Below, piece after piece: positions 9,301-17,161 of a DNA stretch of 64,000 nt; position 1 is the first letter of the stretch, and the number at the start of each line of letters is the position of its first letter. The DNA is from Acinetobacter ihumii. GTDB taxonomy: Bacteria > Pseudomonadota > Gammaproteobacteria > Pseudomonadales > Moraxellaceae. Position numbers and translations under genes: made by a program. The notes beneath the pieces are model-generated. The model was not told the origin of the DNA. It saw only the letters and a program-made list of their open reading frames with translations, and did no database searches. Where the stretch lies: contig NZ_LR130760.1 of the NCBI RefSeq assembly GCF_900625095.1, positions 2,734,528 to 2,798,527 of the forward strand, in the 5' to 3' direction.

Positions 9301-10679
9301 GTGAAAAAATAGAAGCTACCATTAATTTTAAAGTTTATGAAATGGTAAACCAGAATAGTATTACAATCACGCCTGAAAAAACTAATTTAAATGTTAAAGG
9401 TGATAGATCTATTATTACTGTGACTTTATTAGATAGAAATAATCAACCATTTAGGGATCAATCTGTAACATTAGCGGCAAATAATTCGGCGGGAATAATT
9501 GTTGGTAATCCCGGTAGTAGCACCCCTTCAAATACAAGTGGTACGCCTCAGACCTTAAAAACCGATTCGAATGGTAATGCTTTCTTTTCTGTTGCCATAG
9601 ATGGTCAGACAATCGACGCTGATTTATTGATTGCTAGTGGTATTGAATTAACTGCAACATATACTGATGAAGATGGAGAAATTGCAACACAGATTGCTCG
9701 TTTAAATGCGTTTAAACAGCCAACACAACCTGATGTAGATTTACCAGCACGATATTCATTGCGTATTTCATCAGCTAAACCGACGCTGAATGTGCGTAAT
9801 GATACTTCAGATGTGACTGTGACACTGGTTGATCAAAATGGTGGTGGTGTATCTAATCAATATGTAACCCTAGGTATTGAAAATTTTGTTAATAATGGTG
9901 CAATTATTGTTGGTCCATCTGGTTTAACGACGGACGTCAATGGGCAGGCTGTTTTCAAAATCAAAGTTGATGAAACGGCACGGAATATAGGTTACAGTGC
10001 GACGAATTTTGCAACGGATGATCTGCGTTTAAATGCAAGTTTTAAAGAAGCTGGCTATACAAATGCGACTCAGGTTTCTTTGGTAGATATCGTTCAAGCG
10101 GTTGTACAGAACCCTATTGCCTCTATCGTGATAGGTGTAAATCCTACAGAAGTTGGTACTTCTAGTGATGGCGTATACTACACTCGTAATATGTCAGTCA
10201 GTGTGACTGATTTTGATGGTAAGCCTTTAGCTAAACAAGAAGTTGTTATGGATATTACTCCTACACTTTATGTTAAAGGAAAATATAGTTGGGATCTCGT
10301 GACTGATGCGTTAGGAAATCAGAAAGAGGATTGGGTAATTCATCCAAGTATGGTCTGTGTGGTAAATGCTTCTGGAACACCAATTACAAACAGTCAGGTA
10401 ACAAATATTCCTGTTAAAGTTCCGACGTTCTTGGGCCAAGGAGCAACAGCAACCTATACGACGGATACAGATGGTAAGTTTGATTTTATTATCCGTTACC
10501 CTAAGATTTATGCGCAATGGTTAAATGTTCAGATAGGTGCCTCTTCGACTATCGCATCGCTTCCTAATCGAACTGTTTATAACTTGGGACTACCGCCATT
10601 GAAGTCGGATTATAGTACTGACGGTAGTTATGGACCGAATTTAACAAGTCCGTATGGTACAACTACCTCATGCCCATAA
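6348..10679 (+). CDS. Giant Ig-like-repeat lipoprotein (invasin/Big1-type repeats)
   Basis: A 1443-aa surface-protein candidate. The signal peptide ends in a lipobox (ALVAC), making Cys26 the lipidated residue. A Gly/Asn/Ser-rich linker follows. About eleven repeats of roughly 115-125 residues then run through the protein, each closing with a strand motif of the type TDxNGxAxFxI. Examples lie near residues 120, 230, 348, 471, 593, 712, 827, 945, 1072, 1195 and 1372. This is the pattern of bacterial Ig-like domains in invasins and adhesins. No beta-barrel, LPxTG or type I secretion signal is visible at the C-terminus, so attachment would be by lipid. Codons 28-30 form a run of nine G bases, a possible phase-variation tract. 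Role in adhesion is inference. Confidence 0.85.
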   Translation: MTYLANLKKLGVKSTILASSLALVACGGGGSDGYYDNGNTNNNSGGNNSSTDSSTVAESIDIKLKDTNGTEIQQVNDNSIVQIAVQVLNADKGGIANKQVRLAIADSDKLGVTSKASLVTTADNGIAVFEVSVPTITGSSGKVQLTAVVDGTTIKQSYTLNIKKTSTIVSDYNLNIQQGVVLNLPKGSADISATVTDKNGGVKAGESITLTLPVEMQGKFSIATGSNVSTDSQGKAKFTIVANSDLSNDDIQKFVSTSQSLSFKLIDENKAEKTVSGSITFKDVSQIVQKLEIIKADAPIVAQNGTTTIKVRAKNSNDVALANKKVKLVFTDKSDAYGVTIDQPEASTDANGYAVFTLKSNSSYPVALTQQGINLKAVYSDNSEIFAQDTVSVITADTNAADQQALQRLEIASSYTVNAQNDTVTIRVKGINNKGEAATKGKVKISLNAEANSNGVTFTGGDGTANAEQSFDSSGFVTFKLKTNATTDSAINALVSAGIIATFKTDNDISQSIKIEVKAKAQADDEVRYLSFDPVKIFDYSQNQNITITVQANGTKDDGGLSGQTISLKRMGLSDQQLDALGLKADGSLIQTTNAEGYATFKFKYTYAGTDQQKQLALAGVKLLATAANGKTQTLSLNFKEPTASSEIALESLNIDTDGIKTLEVNKTTTLIVKVNAIGTDGKAFANKSIGLGINTAPLQNGAVIANATQVTDTNGQATFTINVTPKNTKEIENLIANGLTIVAQASGSTISATRSVQLITPPIIIPDLQTLTFTYEPTVSVLGGEVQVKVVAKDASGKTIANTPLAIALSNLVGSRVSLSDTALTTNSKGEATFTVKVAEGQYDANLIKNGIGFAVVGTNQNNGDRIQQTGIIQVAIPKDSVNLRLTSEITSLSLGNLNVGKTYQVNVAVKDELGANTGYPVNLSLNPEAIDAGIKLSADSVVTSANGMVPITVTIPKDISNPAKQTLLDKGIQVKGYITNPKGEKIEATINFKVYEMVNQNSITITPEKTNLNVKGDRSIITVTLLDRNNQPFRDQSVTLAANNSAGIIVGNPGSSTPSNTSGTPQTLKTDSNGNAFFSVAIDGQTIDADLLIASGIELTATYTDEDGEIATQIARLNAFKQPTQPDVDLPARYSLRISSAKPTLNVRNDTSDVTVTLVDQNGGGVSNQYVTLGIENFVNNGAIIVGPSGLTTDVNGQAVFKIKVDETARNIGYSATNFATDDLRLNASFKEAGYTNATQVSLVDIVQAVVQNPIASIVIGVNPTEVGTSSDGVYYTRNMSVSVTDFDGKPLAKQEVVMDITPTLYVKGKYSWDLVTDALGNQKEDWVIHPSMVCVVNASGTPITNSQVTNIPVKVPTFLGQGATATYTTDTDGKFDFIIRYPKIYAQWLNVQIGASSTIASLPNRTVYNLGLPPLKSDYSTDGSYGPNLTSPYGTTTSCP
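6429..6437 (+). repeat. Poly-G tract (G9) inside the lipoprotein signal region
   Basis: Nine consecutive G bases encode Gly28-Gly30, two codons after the lipobox Cys codon. Loss or gain of one base would put about 98 percent of the gene out of frame. Such tracts are known sites of slipped-strand mispairing in surface protein genes of other bacteria. Confidence 0.9.
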
Positions 10680-10689
10680 AATAATAAAA

Positions 10690-10715
10690 AACAGCGCTTC
10701 GGCGCTGTTTTTTTT
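10690..10715. terminator. Rho-independent terminator after the Ig-repeat gene
   Basis: An AACAGCGC / GCGCTGTT stem with a TTCG tetraloop is followed by a T-run, starting 11 bases after the lipoprotein stop. The complementary A-rich side could also end transcripts of the small lipoprotein on the opposite strand. Confidence 0.92.
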
Positions 10716-10824
10716 ACACTCCAGTTCCTACCATCACACTAGCTGTGGGGTGTACATTGATCGTACTACAACCACTGAATATCATACAAAAACCTAAGAG
10801 GCTCAGACATAAAACTTTAGTCAT
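10714..10824 (-). CDS. 36-aa small lipoprotein
   Basis: A short gene easily missed by length filters. The product begins MTKVLCLSLL, with a hydrophobic core and a lipobox-like FSGC. The predicted mature peptide starts at Cys19 and is only 18 residues, ending VMVGTGV. Its ATG lies inside the last codons of the upstream sulfurtransferase-like gene (8-base overlap, 10817-10824), so translation is probably coupled. Function is unknown. It would be a tiny envelope lipoprotein comparable in size to entericidins, though no homology is claimed. Confidence 0.6.
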   Translation of the reverse strand: MTKVLCLSLLGFCMIFSGCSTINVHPTASVMVGTGV

Positions 10825-11152
10825 CCAATAAATCCATTTGTTTAGCCAATTGATACAGATTATTTGAACGATTACCTGTGCGACAGAACATTAAAATAGG
10901 TTTAGGTAATTCGTTATAGTGATTGGCAAAAGTGCGTACATCCAATTCTGAGATTTGACCCGCAACGACAGGCTGATAAACATAGTCTAATCCTGCATTG
11001 CGTGAAGCTTCTTCAATCTGTGCACTGGTCGGTTGATCTGAACCACCTTCCAGATCTGGTCGATTATTAATGATGGATTTAAAGCCTTTTTCGACCACTT
11101 GTTCGACATGTTCTGGGCCAATTTGACCTGCAAAACCAACATTATCCGTCAT
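10817..11152 (-). CDS. TIGR01244/DUF442-type sulfurtransferase or phosphatase-like protein
   Basis: A 111-aa protein with the DUF442 fold related to dual-specificity phosphatases and rhodaneses. The N-terminus (FAGQIGPEHVEQ, then INNRPD) is typical. The Cys-loop FCRTGNRS (near residue 85) carries the catalytic Cys and the phosphate- or sulfur-binding loop. In many bacteria this domain is linked to beta-lactamase-fold persulfide dioxygenases; here it stands alone. The frame extends to 11209, but the ATG at 11152 is preceded by GGAG at proper spacing and matches the family start. It overlaps the 36-aa lipoprotein gene downstream. Confidence 0.8.
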   Translation of the reverse strand: MTDNVGFAGQIGPEHVEQVVEKGFKSIINNRPDLEGGSDQPTSAQIEEASRNAGLDYVYQPVVAGQISELDVRTFANHYNELPKPILMFCRTGNRSNNLYQLAKQMDLLDD

Positions 11153-11277
11153 TTCGTCACTCCAAAATTTAAAAAAACGTTTATGCTGTATCATAGCATT
11201 AAGCACCACGCCACATTAAAGTGTGCTTTTAAAATTTATAACTCAAGATAACCAAAATATAACGCATTGGAGCGCGT

Positions 11278-12174
11278 ATGCCTGCTTATACAGTTGAACC
11301 ACTGTATGTTCCGATTGGTGAAGAAACGATAGCTGCTGATTTTTATCGTCCTAAAGCAGCTCGAAAGCCTGCTGTGATTGTTATGGCCCATGAATTTGCT
11401 GCCTTACGTCAGTTTAAACTTATTCAATATGCACAAAAGTTTGCTCAGGCTGGCTATGCGGTCGTGTTGTTTGATTATCGCTATTGGGGCGGCAGTACAG
11501 GAAAGCCTAGAGAACTGATTTCGCTAAAAGATCAGCTTGAAGATTGGAAAACGGTTATTCAATATATGGGTAATTGTAAATGGGTCGATCAGCGACGTAT
11601 TGTGCTTTGGGGCACAGGCTTAAGTGGCGGCTATGTGCTGAATCTTGCAAGCGAAGTTAAAAATATTTCTTCGATCATGGTACAAGTGCCTTTTGTCGAC
11701 GGTGCTGAAACAGCTAAAATTTACCCGATTCAACAACTCCCTAAAGCACTTAAATTATCTAGTCAGGATTATATGGGCTCAAAAGTCGGTTTAAATCCAA
11801 AAACTTTGCCCGTCGTTGCACAACAACAGCTTTCCTTTTTTCCCACTCCTGATAGCTATCAAGGTTATTTATCCATTGTAGATCCTGATTATTACTGGAG
11901 TGGTGAGGTACCTGCTCGCGCCCTATTCCAACTCATTCGTTATCGCCCGATTCAAAATGTACGTGATATTAGCATTCCCGTATTATTTATTGTGGCAAAA
12001 CAGGATAGTTTGGTTCCAATCGATTCTAGTCGTGAAGCCGCGACCAATATCGCCCCCTTTGTGACCTATCATGAGTGGGATATGTATCATTTTGATGTTT
12101 ATCATGGAAAATGGTTTGAAAAAGCGGTCGCAACCCAATTAGAATTTTTACATCAATATACTGGAGTGGCGTAA
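11278..12174 (+). CDS. Alpha/beta hydrolase
   Basis: A 298-aa cytoplasmic hydrolase. The nucleophile elbow reads GTGLSGG near residue 117, preceded by an oxyanion-region VMAHEFAA. The acid residue is probably Asp in AKQDSLVP near residue 242. The catalytic His is probably in MYHFDVY near residue 271. The family resembles dienelactone hydrolase/acetyl-xylan-esterase-like enzymes, but the substrate is unknown. It ends one base before trxC and is probably in one operon with trxC and the thioesterase. Confidence 0.8.
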   Translation: MPAYTVEPLYVPIGEETIAADFYRPKAARKPAVIVMAHEFAALRQFKLIQYAQKFAQAGYAVVLFDYRYWGGSTGKPRELISLKDQLEDWKTVIQYMGNCKWVDQRRIVLWGTGLSGGYVLNLASEVKNISSIMVQVPFVDGAETAKIYPIQQLPKALKLSSQDYMGSKVGLNPKTLPVVAQQQLSFFPTPDSYQGYLSIVDPDYYWSGEVPARALFQLIRYRPIQNVRDISIPVLFIVAKQDSLVPIDSSREAATNIAPFVTYHEWDMYHFDVYHGKWFEKAVATQLEFLHQYTGVA

Positions 12175-12175
12175 T

Positions 12176-12613
12176 ATGATTATCGTTTGTTCAAGTTGTG
12201 GTGCTAAAAATCGGGTTCCAGAAGAAAAATTAAATGCTGATCCTAAATGTGGTCAATGTCAAACTGCACTGATTCCACTCGCGCCGATTGAGTTGAATGA
12301 GCAAAATTTTAGTCATTATGTCAGCAATAGTGATTTACCGATTTTGATTGATTTATGGGCGGATTGGTGTGGTCCATGTAAAATGATGGCACCGCATTTC
12401 GCGCAGGTTGCAGCGAATAATCCGCATGTGATTTTTGCTAAAATTGATACGGAAGCTTCACCACGTTTAAGTCAGGCTTTTCATGTTCGTAGTATTCCGA
12501 CACTGGTTTTGATGAATAAAACCAACGAAATTGGTAGAATAAGTGGCGCGCTTCGATCCAGCGAATTACAACAGTGGCTGGATCAGCAATTACAAGCCCA
12601 AGCCCGGAGTTAA
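12176..12613 (+). CDS. trxC: Thioredoxin 2 (TrxC)
   Basis: A 145-aa thioredoxin reducing protein disulfides. Its N-terminal zinc-ribbon CxxC pairs (CSSC near residue 5 and CGQC near residue 27) mark the TrxC subtype and are absent from TrxA. The active site WCGPC is near residue 60, and a cis-Pro follows in SIPTLVL. TrxC types are usually part of oxidative-stress defence. The ATG follows the hydrolase stop by one base, and the last codons contain the ribosome site of the next gene. Confidence 0.94.
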   Translation: MIIVCSSCGAKNRVPEEKLNADPKCGQCQTALIPLAPIELNEQNFSHYVSNSDLPILIDLWADWCGPCKMMAPHFAQVAANNPHVIFAKIDTEASPRLSQAFHVRSIPTLVLMNKTNEIGRISGALRSSELQQWLDQQLQAQARS

Positions 12614-12614
12614 T

Positions 12615-13028
12615 GTGTCAGAATTTTTCAAAAAACCTGAAGGAACCTTATCCCTTCAAACCATTGCAATGCCTGCCGATACCAACTGGAGTGGTGATGT
12701 TTTTGGCGGTTGGATTGTCTCACAAATGGATTTGGCTGGCGCAATTCATGCAGAACGTTTTAGTAAAGGGCGTTGTGCAACTATTTCAATTAATCAGATG
12801 ACTTTTCTGGTGCCTGTTAAAGTCGGTGACGTGATTAGTTGTTATACCAAAATTTTAAAAGTAGGCAATACATCCATCCAGATTCAGATTGAAGTTTGGG
12901 ATAGTCATGATGAGTCACGTCAGGCGAAACAAGTGACGGAAGGCATTTTTACCTTTGTAGCTGTGGATGTAAAAGGCAATAAACGTCAAATACCTGACGA
13001 AGTGAAGCAGAAGTTTTTGACTGCTTAA
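12615..13028 (+). CDS. yciA: Acyl-CoA thioesterase, YciA type
   Basis: A 137-aa hotdog-fold thioesterase hydrolysing acyl-CoA to free acid and CoA. The YciA signature IAMPADTNWSGDVFGGW near residue 20 contains the catalytic Asp. TFLVPVKVGDV follows. The frame opens upstream to 12543 inside trxC, but GGAG at 12606-12609 sits five bases before a GTG at 12615. That start gives the family N-terminus, so I chose it. It follows the trxC stop by one base. Confidence 0.9.
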   Translation: MSEFFKKPEGTLSLQTIAMPADTNWSGDVFGGWIVSQMDLAGAIHAERFSKGRCATISINQMTFLVPVKVGDVISCYTKILKVGNTSIQIQIEVWDSHDESRQAKQVTEGIFTFVAVDVKGNKRQIPDEVKQKFLTA

Positions 13029-13048
13029 ATGCTTTTTATCATAAGAAG

Positions 13049-13073
13049 TCCAGCATAAATGCTGGATTTTTTT
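13049..13073 (+). terminator. Rho-independent terminator of the hydrolase-trxC-yciA operon
   Basis: An 8-bp perfect stem (TCCAGCAT / ATGCTGGA) with a two-base gap is followed by seven T residues. It starts 21 bases after the yciA stop. Confidence 0.9.
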
Positions 13074-13174
13074 CGAATATATAAGCAAAAATGATGCAAA
13101 GATTTACTTTTCACATAAATGGATAAAACACCTGTTGTCTGATCCGATACAATACTACGATTTGGATCAGGCTT

Positions 13175-13654
13175 ATGGCAGAAGAATTAACTATTCATCA
13201 GGGTGATAAAGCTGGGCAATATCAGGCTCTCATTCCTCAAATTGAAGCAATTGTTGCGGATGAAAATGATGTAATTGCTAATCTTGGCAATATCTGTGCG
13301 GCACTAAAGCAACAATTTAATTGGTTTTGGATCGGATTTTATCTGGTTAAAGGCAATGAATTAGTACTGGGACCATTTCAGGGGCCAATTGCCTGTACAC
13401 GTATTGCAAAAGGGCGTGGGGTGTGCGGAAGCGCATGGCAACAACAGCAAGTTATACTGGTGCTAGATGTAGATCAGTTTGAGGGGCATATTGCGTGTAG
13501 TTCTGACTCAAAATCTGAAATTGTATTACCGATTATGCAGCAGGGGGAGTGCGTGGCAGTGTTGGACATTGACAGTGATACACTCAATAGTTTTGATGAA
13601 ATCGATGCTCATTATTTAAAGCAAGTCGTGGCGATTGTAGAAGGTTTTATTTAG
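13175..13654 (+). CDS. msrC: Free methionine-(R)-sulfoxide reductase (GAF-domain MsrC)
   Basis: A 159-aa single GAF-domain enzyme that reduces free L-methionine-(R)-sulfoxide, repairing oxidised methionine at the expense of thioredoxin. The three conserved Cys sites are visible in IACTRI, GVCGSAW and IACSSDSKSE (near residues 75, 88 and 109). The motif ending KSEIVLPI is typical of the family. It sits just after a trxC-containing operon, which fits a shared redox role. Confidence 0.92.
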   Translation: MAEELTIHQGDKAGQYQALIPQIEAIVADENDVIANLGNICAALKQQFNWFWIGFYLVKGNELVLGPFQGPIACTRIAKGRGVCGSAWQQQQVILVLDVDQFEGHIACSSDSKSEIVLPIMQQGECVAVLDIDSDTLNSFDEIDAHYLKQVVAIVEGFI

Positions 13655-13672
13655 TTGTTCACGAAATAAAAT

Positions 13673-13698
13673 AAAGCCCAAACTTTTGCTTGGGCTTT
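13673..13698. terminator. Bidirectional terminator between convergent genes
   Basis: A 9-10-bp stem (AAAGCCCAA / TTGGGCTTT) with a short loop lies between the convergent msrC and DUF4442 genes. It has A-rich and T-rich flanks on both sides. Confidence 0.85.
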
Positions 13699-13717
13699 AA
13701 CCATTAAATTTAATGGG

Positions 13718-14212
13718 TTATTTTGCACGTTTAGGCAACCATGCCCATAACATTTCACAATGAATCGGTTCATTTGAACCATCATCAATGACGGTCACAG
13801 GAATCAATAATTCGCCCTTGTCGTTATCGGCAATAAATTTTTGTTGTTCAGGTGATAATGTTGCGGTTGCAGTCAAACCACCTTGTACCACTTTTAAATA
13901 ATCGACATGGAGCGATTTGATCAGCAAAATTCGATTATCTGGCACATGTAGACCTGTTAAAAAACCTGTTGCAGTTTCAGCAAGCAACGCCATTGCAGCA
14001 GCATGCACACCTTTAATGTGGTTTTGCATATTGCGTTGATTTTCCAGACGGACTACCACATGATTTTGATCAACTTCCAGATATCGAATATTGGCTGTCC
14101 CCACCATCGGGACAATACGACCGAAAGCTTTACTCCAGAGCGTACTACGAATACTTTTCGGAAACTTTGACGTGGCTTTCACCAGTTTGGATAAACGATT
14201 GGCCTGTGACAT
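13718..14212 (-). CDS. DUF4442 hotdog-fold protein, putative thioesterase
   Basis: A 164-aa protein of the DUF4442 branch of the hotdog superfamily. The central HIKGVHAAAMALLAETATG segment (residues 64-82) matches the long helix and active-site region of PaaI-type thioesterases. LHVDYLKVVQGG follows. Acyl-CoA thioesterase activity is expected from the fold but the substrate is unknown. It lies 33 bp downstream of yajQ on the same strand, so the two may be cotranscribed. Confidence 0.8.
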   Translation of the reverse strand: MSQANRLSKLVKATSKFPKSIRSTLWSKAFGRIVPMVGTANIRYLEVDQNHVVVRLENQRNMQNHIKGVHAAAMALLAETATGFLTGLHVPDNRILLIKSLHVDYLKVVQGGLTATATLSPEQQKFIADNDKGELLIPVTVIDDGSNEPIHCEMLWAWLPKRAK

Positions 14213-14245
14213 AGTGCATCCTGTGTAAAAATAACGGTGCTGAAA

Positions 14246-14734
14246 TTAATCTTTAAAGTTATTAAACTGTAATGGAAGTCCGAATTGCTGTTCCTTTAGA
14301 AAAGCCATGACCTGTTGTAAGGTGTCACGTTTTTTATCGGTTACACGAATTTTATCTCCCTGAATAGAAGATTGCGCTTTAATGCCACTTTCTTTAATGG
14401 CTTTATTAATTTTTTTTGCGGTATCAGAGTCAAGCCCATCTTTAAGTTTTACTACTTGTACTACGTTTTTTCCAGAAGCTGTGGCTTTTTGCGGATCTAA
14501 TGCCTGTACGTCAATTTTACGTTTATAAAAGTGATTTTCCAGCATGTTATAAACCTGTTCGCACTGAAAATCACTTTCAGTACTGATTTTAATCTCTTTG
14601 GATTTTTCATTGAGCTCAATGGAAACATCTTGTCCACGGAAATCGAAACGTGTTGCGATCTCTTTTTGGGTATTTTGAACGGCGTGATTAACCTCAAATA
14701 ACTCTAATTCAGAAACAATATCGAAAGAAGGCAT
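14246..14734 (-). CDS. yajQ: YajQ-family nucleotide-binding protein
   Basis: A 162-aa protein with the family N-terminus MPSFDIVSELE, the ATRFDFRG motif near residue 28 and KIRVTDKKRDTLQQVM near the C-terminus. It has two RNA-recognition-like ferredoxin folds. Some members bind cyclic di-GMP and act with a transcription regulator (known from Xanthomonas). Whether this one does cannot be told. It is divergent from the rhodanese gene at 14826. Confidence 0.93.
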   Translation of the reverse strand: MPSFDIVSELELFEVNHAVQNTQKEIATRFDFRGQDVSIELNEKSKEIKISTESDFQCEQVYNMLENHFYKRKIDVQALDPQKATASGKNVVQVVKLKDGLDSDTAKKINKAIKESGIKAQSSIQGDKIRVTDKKRDTLQQVMAFLKEQQFGLPLQFNNFKD

Positions 14735-14825
14735 AGCTTAGACCTTTGCAAAGTGAAAGAATATCTGAGATGCTAGGGATGTTTTCTTCATTTGCCAAGT
14801 GTTGTTTACATCAAAGGAGTGCACA

Positions 14826-15140
14826 ATGATCCGTAAACAAGAAATTACGACATTTGAGTTCCCAGAAAATGCCATTATCTGGGATGTCCGTGACGCAAAA
14901 TCATATGCTGAAGGGCATGTTAAAGGCGCAATAAATCAACCCATTCATGATTTAAATGCCGATAGTTTGACTCAGGTGGCTGCGGATCAGCCGATTTATA
15001 TTTTATGTGGTGGTGGCAGCAAAGCACCACGCGCGGCAGAATTGCTTGACGGTCTCGATACTGAACGCGAATATGTCATTCTCATGGGTGGAACCCGCGC
15101 TGCCAAAGATGCTGGTTTGCCTTTAGAACAGGGCAGTTAA
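14826..15140 (+). CDS. Single-domain rhodanese-like protein
   Basis: A 104-aa rhodanese domain. The IIWDVRDAKSYAEGHVKGAIN segment (CDC25-like CH2 region) and the catalytic Cys in YILCGGGSKAPRAAELL near residue 62 are both present. The Cys loop is longer and Gly-rich compared with thiosulfate sulfurtransferases, so the sulfur donor is uncertain. The frame opens at 14799, but AAGGAG at 14814-14819 fits the ATG at 14826. Confidence 0.88.
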   Translation: MIRKQEITTFEFPENAIIWDVRDAKSYAEGHVKGAINQPIHDLNADSLTQVAADQPIYILCGGGSKAPRAAELLDGLDTEREYVILMGGTRAAKDAGLPLEQGS

Positions 15141-15141
15141 T

Positions 15142-15167
15142 AAAAAAGCACCCTCGGGTGCTTTTTT
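15142..15167. terminator. Rho-independent terminator after the rhodanese gene
   Basis: A long stem (AAAAAAGCACCC / GGGTGCTTTTTT) closed by a two-base centre begins one base after the stop codon. It lies between convergent genes and can act in both directions. Confidence 0.9.
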
Positions 15168-15217
15168 ATGAATCATCTGTTTGCAAGCATCGAAATAAAA
15201 GACAGATTAGGCCATCA

Positions 15218-17125
15218 TCAGCAAGAATCAGATGACTCACTTGGCAAAGTGGGAGCTGTTTTAAAGTAAGGTTTTTTAGCTTTTAATTTTTTGATGAAGC
15301 GACGAGGACTGAGCTTTTGTAATAAAGTGGTCGGTATTGGACAGGCTTCATCTAACATCAATGCTGCCAAAACTTCACTACACAGCGGCGCAAATAAAAA
15401 TCCTTTCGACCCCAAACCAGCAAAAGTAAAAATTTTAGCGTTTTCCTGAATGTTCCCAAGTAAAGGAAAATAATCAGCACTTTGCGCACGTACTGAGGCA
15501 CGTCCTTGCCAGACAGCCGGATTAGGCAATTGCGCTGCGTATTTAGGAAATACGCTGTGGATTAAATCAAAGTTATGCACATGATCTTCTGCGAGAACTT
15601 GGTCATCCTCTCGATTTGGATAAAAAGAAGCACCTAAAATCAAATGTTCATGATCAAGCTGCATACAATAACCGCCATAACTATAGGCTTGATCAAAGGC
15701 TAAAGCATGTTCACGATTATTTAGCCAACTGACCTGACCACGAATCGGTTTGAGCAAAGGATACTGTTCAAACAAATCCTGACTGGCTTTGGCACAACAT
15801 ACCACGACTTGATCGACCTGCATTAAATTAGCTTGATCCTGCATCAGTTGAACCATCGAGTCCGTTTCGATCAATTGCGTGACTTTGCTGATTTTAAGCT
15901 CAATATTTGGATGTTTCAGGATTTGATCACGTAGTTGATGGGGTGAAACTGCGCCAGCTTGAGTTAGTTTTAAACTGGAAAAAGTTGAGGAAATTTCACT
16001 TTGCTCAGGCGTTTGTGTTTGTAATAATCCTGTTGGGTATTGTTCAGCTAAACCCAGTAAATCTTCTGGATTTTTTTGTGCCAGTTGATTGATGTGAAGG
16101 GGACGAAACGCTTGGAATTGGGGATAGAAATTTAAAGCATATTGCCATGTCAGGGTCATTAAATGTTCATGTGCTTGTCCAATTGGACACAATTTGGGAT
16201 TGAGTAAAGCTAAAGGATTCCCAGATGCGCCTGAAAGCGGCTTGTCTTGCTCATAAATTGTAATTTGATGCCCACGTTGAGCCAGTGTCCATGCCACAGT
16301 TAAACCTGCGATTCCCGCCCCAATAATCGCAATGTGCTGCTGTTTGAATGGTGATACGGTGTGCTGATGGTCTAATTCATTTTCTTGCTCGGATGCTTGC
16401 CAGATCGCTTTGAGCATTTCGCGTTTATGACCAAAACCTTTGGGTCTGGAAATGGTCATGCCATGTTGTTTAAGGCCGCGTTTAAGTACGCCCGCAACAC
16501 TGAATGATGCAAAGGTCGTCCCAATCTTTGAAAGCCGTACAATATGATTTAAAACATGTTCTTCCCAGAGTTCTGGATTGCAAGACGGCGCAAATCCATC
16601 TAAAAACCACGCATCGACGGCTTTGGTTTTTTCAATAACAGGAAATACATCATGTGCATCACCAAGCCATAAGTCCAGACTAAAACGTTCTTCGGGAAAA
16701 TTTAAACGATGACAACCAGCAATTGGAATGGGATATTGTGCAATCAGTTGATCTGCTAGAGGTTTGAGTTCAGGCCATGCATTTAATGCACGAATCAAAT
16801 CGGTTTTGTTTAAAGGAAACTTTTCAACGCTAATCGCATGTAAATGACTCTGGTTATCGGGTCGAACCTGCTGCCAGAGTTGCCACAAAGTTAAAATATT
16901 TAAGCCAGTACCAAACCCCGTTTCACCCACACAGAAATATTGAAAAGGCTGTAATTGATTTAAACGTGTGCTGAGATCATTGCCATTTAAAAACACATGT
17001 CTGGTTTCAAGTAAGCCATTGGCTTTGGAAAAATAAACATCGCCGAACTGTCTGGAAATCGGAATATCGATCCCATCGATAGATTCCCAATCTAGTTCAG
17101 CCGTTTGAATGCCAGCACTTGTCAC
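15218..17125 (-). CDS. mnmC: Bifunctional tRNA mnm5s2U biosynthesis protein MnmC
   Basis: A 635-aa fusion that completes the wobble-uridine modification mnm5s2U34 in tRNA. The N-terminal methyltransferase half (about 1-240) has GETGFGTGLN for SAM binding and DAWFLDGFAPSCNPELW. The C-terminal FAD-dependent half starts with the Rossmann GxGxxG (IIGAGIAGLTVAW, near residue 270) and oxidises cmnm5U to nm5U. Length and domain order match the family. The start MTSAGIQ gives the expected N-terminus. Confidence 0.95.
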   Translation of the reverse strand: MTSAGIQTAELDWESIDGIDIPISRQFGDVYFSKANGLLETRHVFLNGNDLSTRLNQLQPFQYFCVGETGFGTGLNILTLWQLWQQVRPDNQSHLHAISVEKFPLNKTDLIRALNAWPELKPLADQLIAQYPIPIAGCHRLNFPEERFSLDLWLGDAHDVFPVIEKTKAVDAWFLDGFAPSCNPELWEEHVLNHIVRLSKIGTTFASFSVAGVLKRGLKQHGMTISRPKGFGHKREMLKAIWQASEQENELDHQHTVSPFKQQHIAIIGAGIAGLTVAWTLAQRGHQITIYEQDKPLSGASGNPLALLNPKLCPIGQAHEHLMTLTWQYALNFYPQFQAFRPLHINQLAQKNPEDLLGLAEQYPTGLLQTQTPEQSEISSTFSSLKLTQAGAVSPHQLRDQILKHPNIELKISKVTQLIETDSMVQLMQDQANLMQVDQVVVCCAKASQDLFEQYPLLKPIRGQVSWLNNREHALAFDQAYSYGGYCMQLDHEHLILGASFYPNREDDQVLAEDHVHNFDLIHSVFPKYAAQLPNPAVWQGRASVRAQSADYFPLLGNIQENAKIFTFAGLGSKGFLFAPLCSEVLAALMLDEACPIPTTLLQKLSPRRFIKKLKAKKPYFKTAPTLPSESSDSC

Positions 17126-17161
17126 TTGAAAAACCTTTAAAATCGTTTTAAAGGGTGAATT

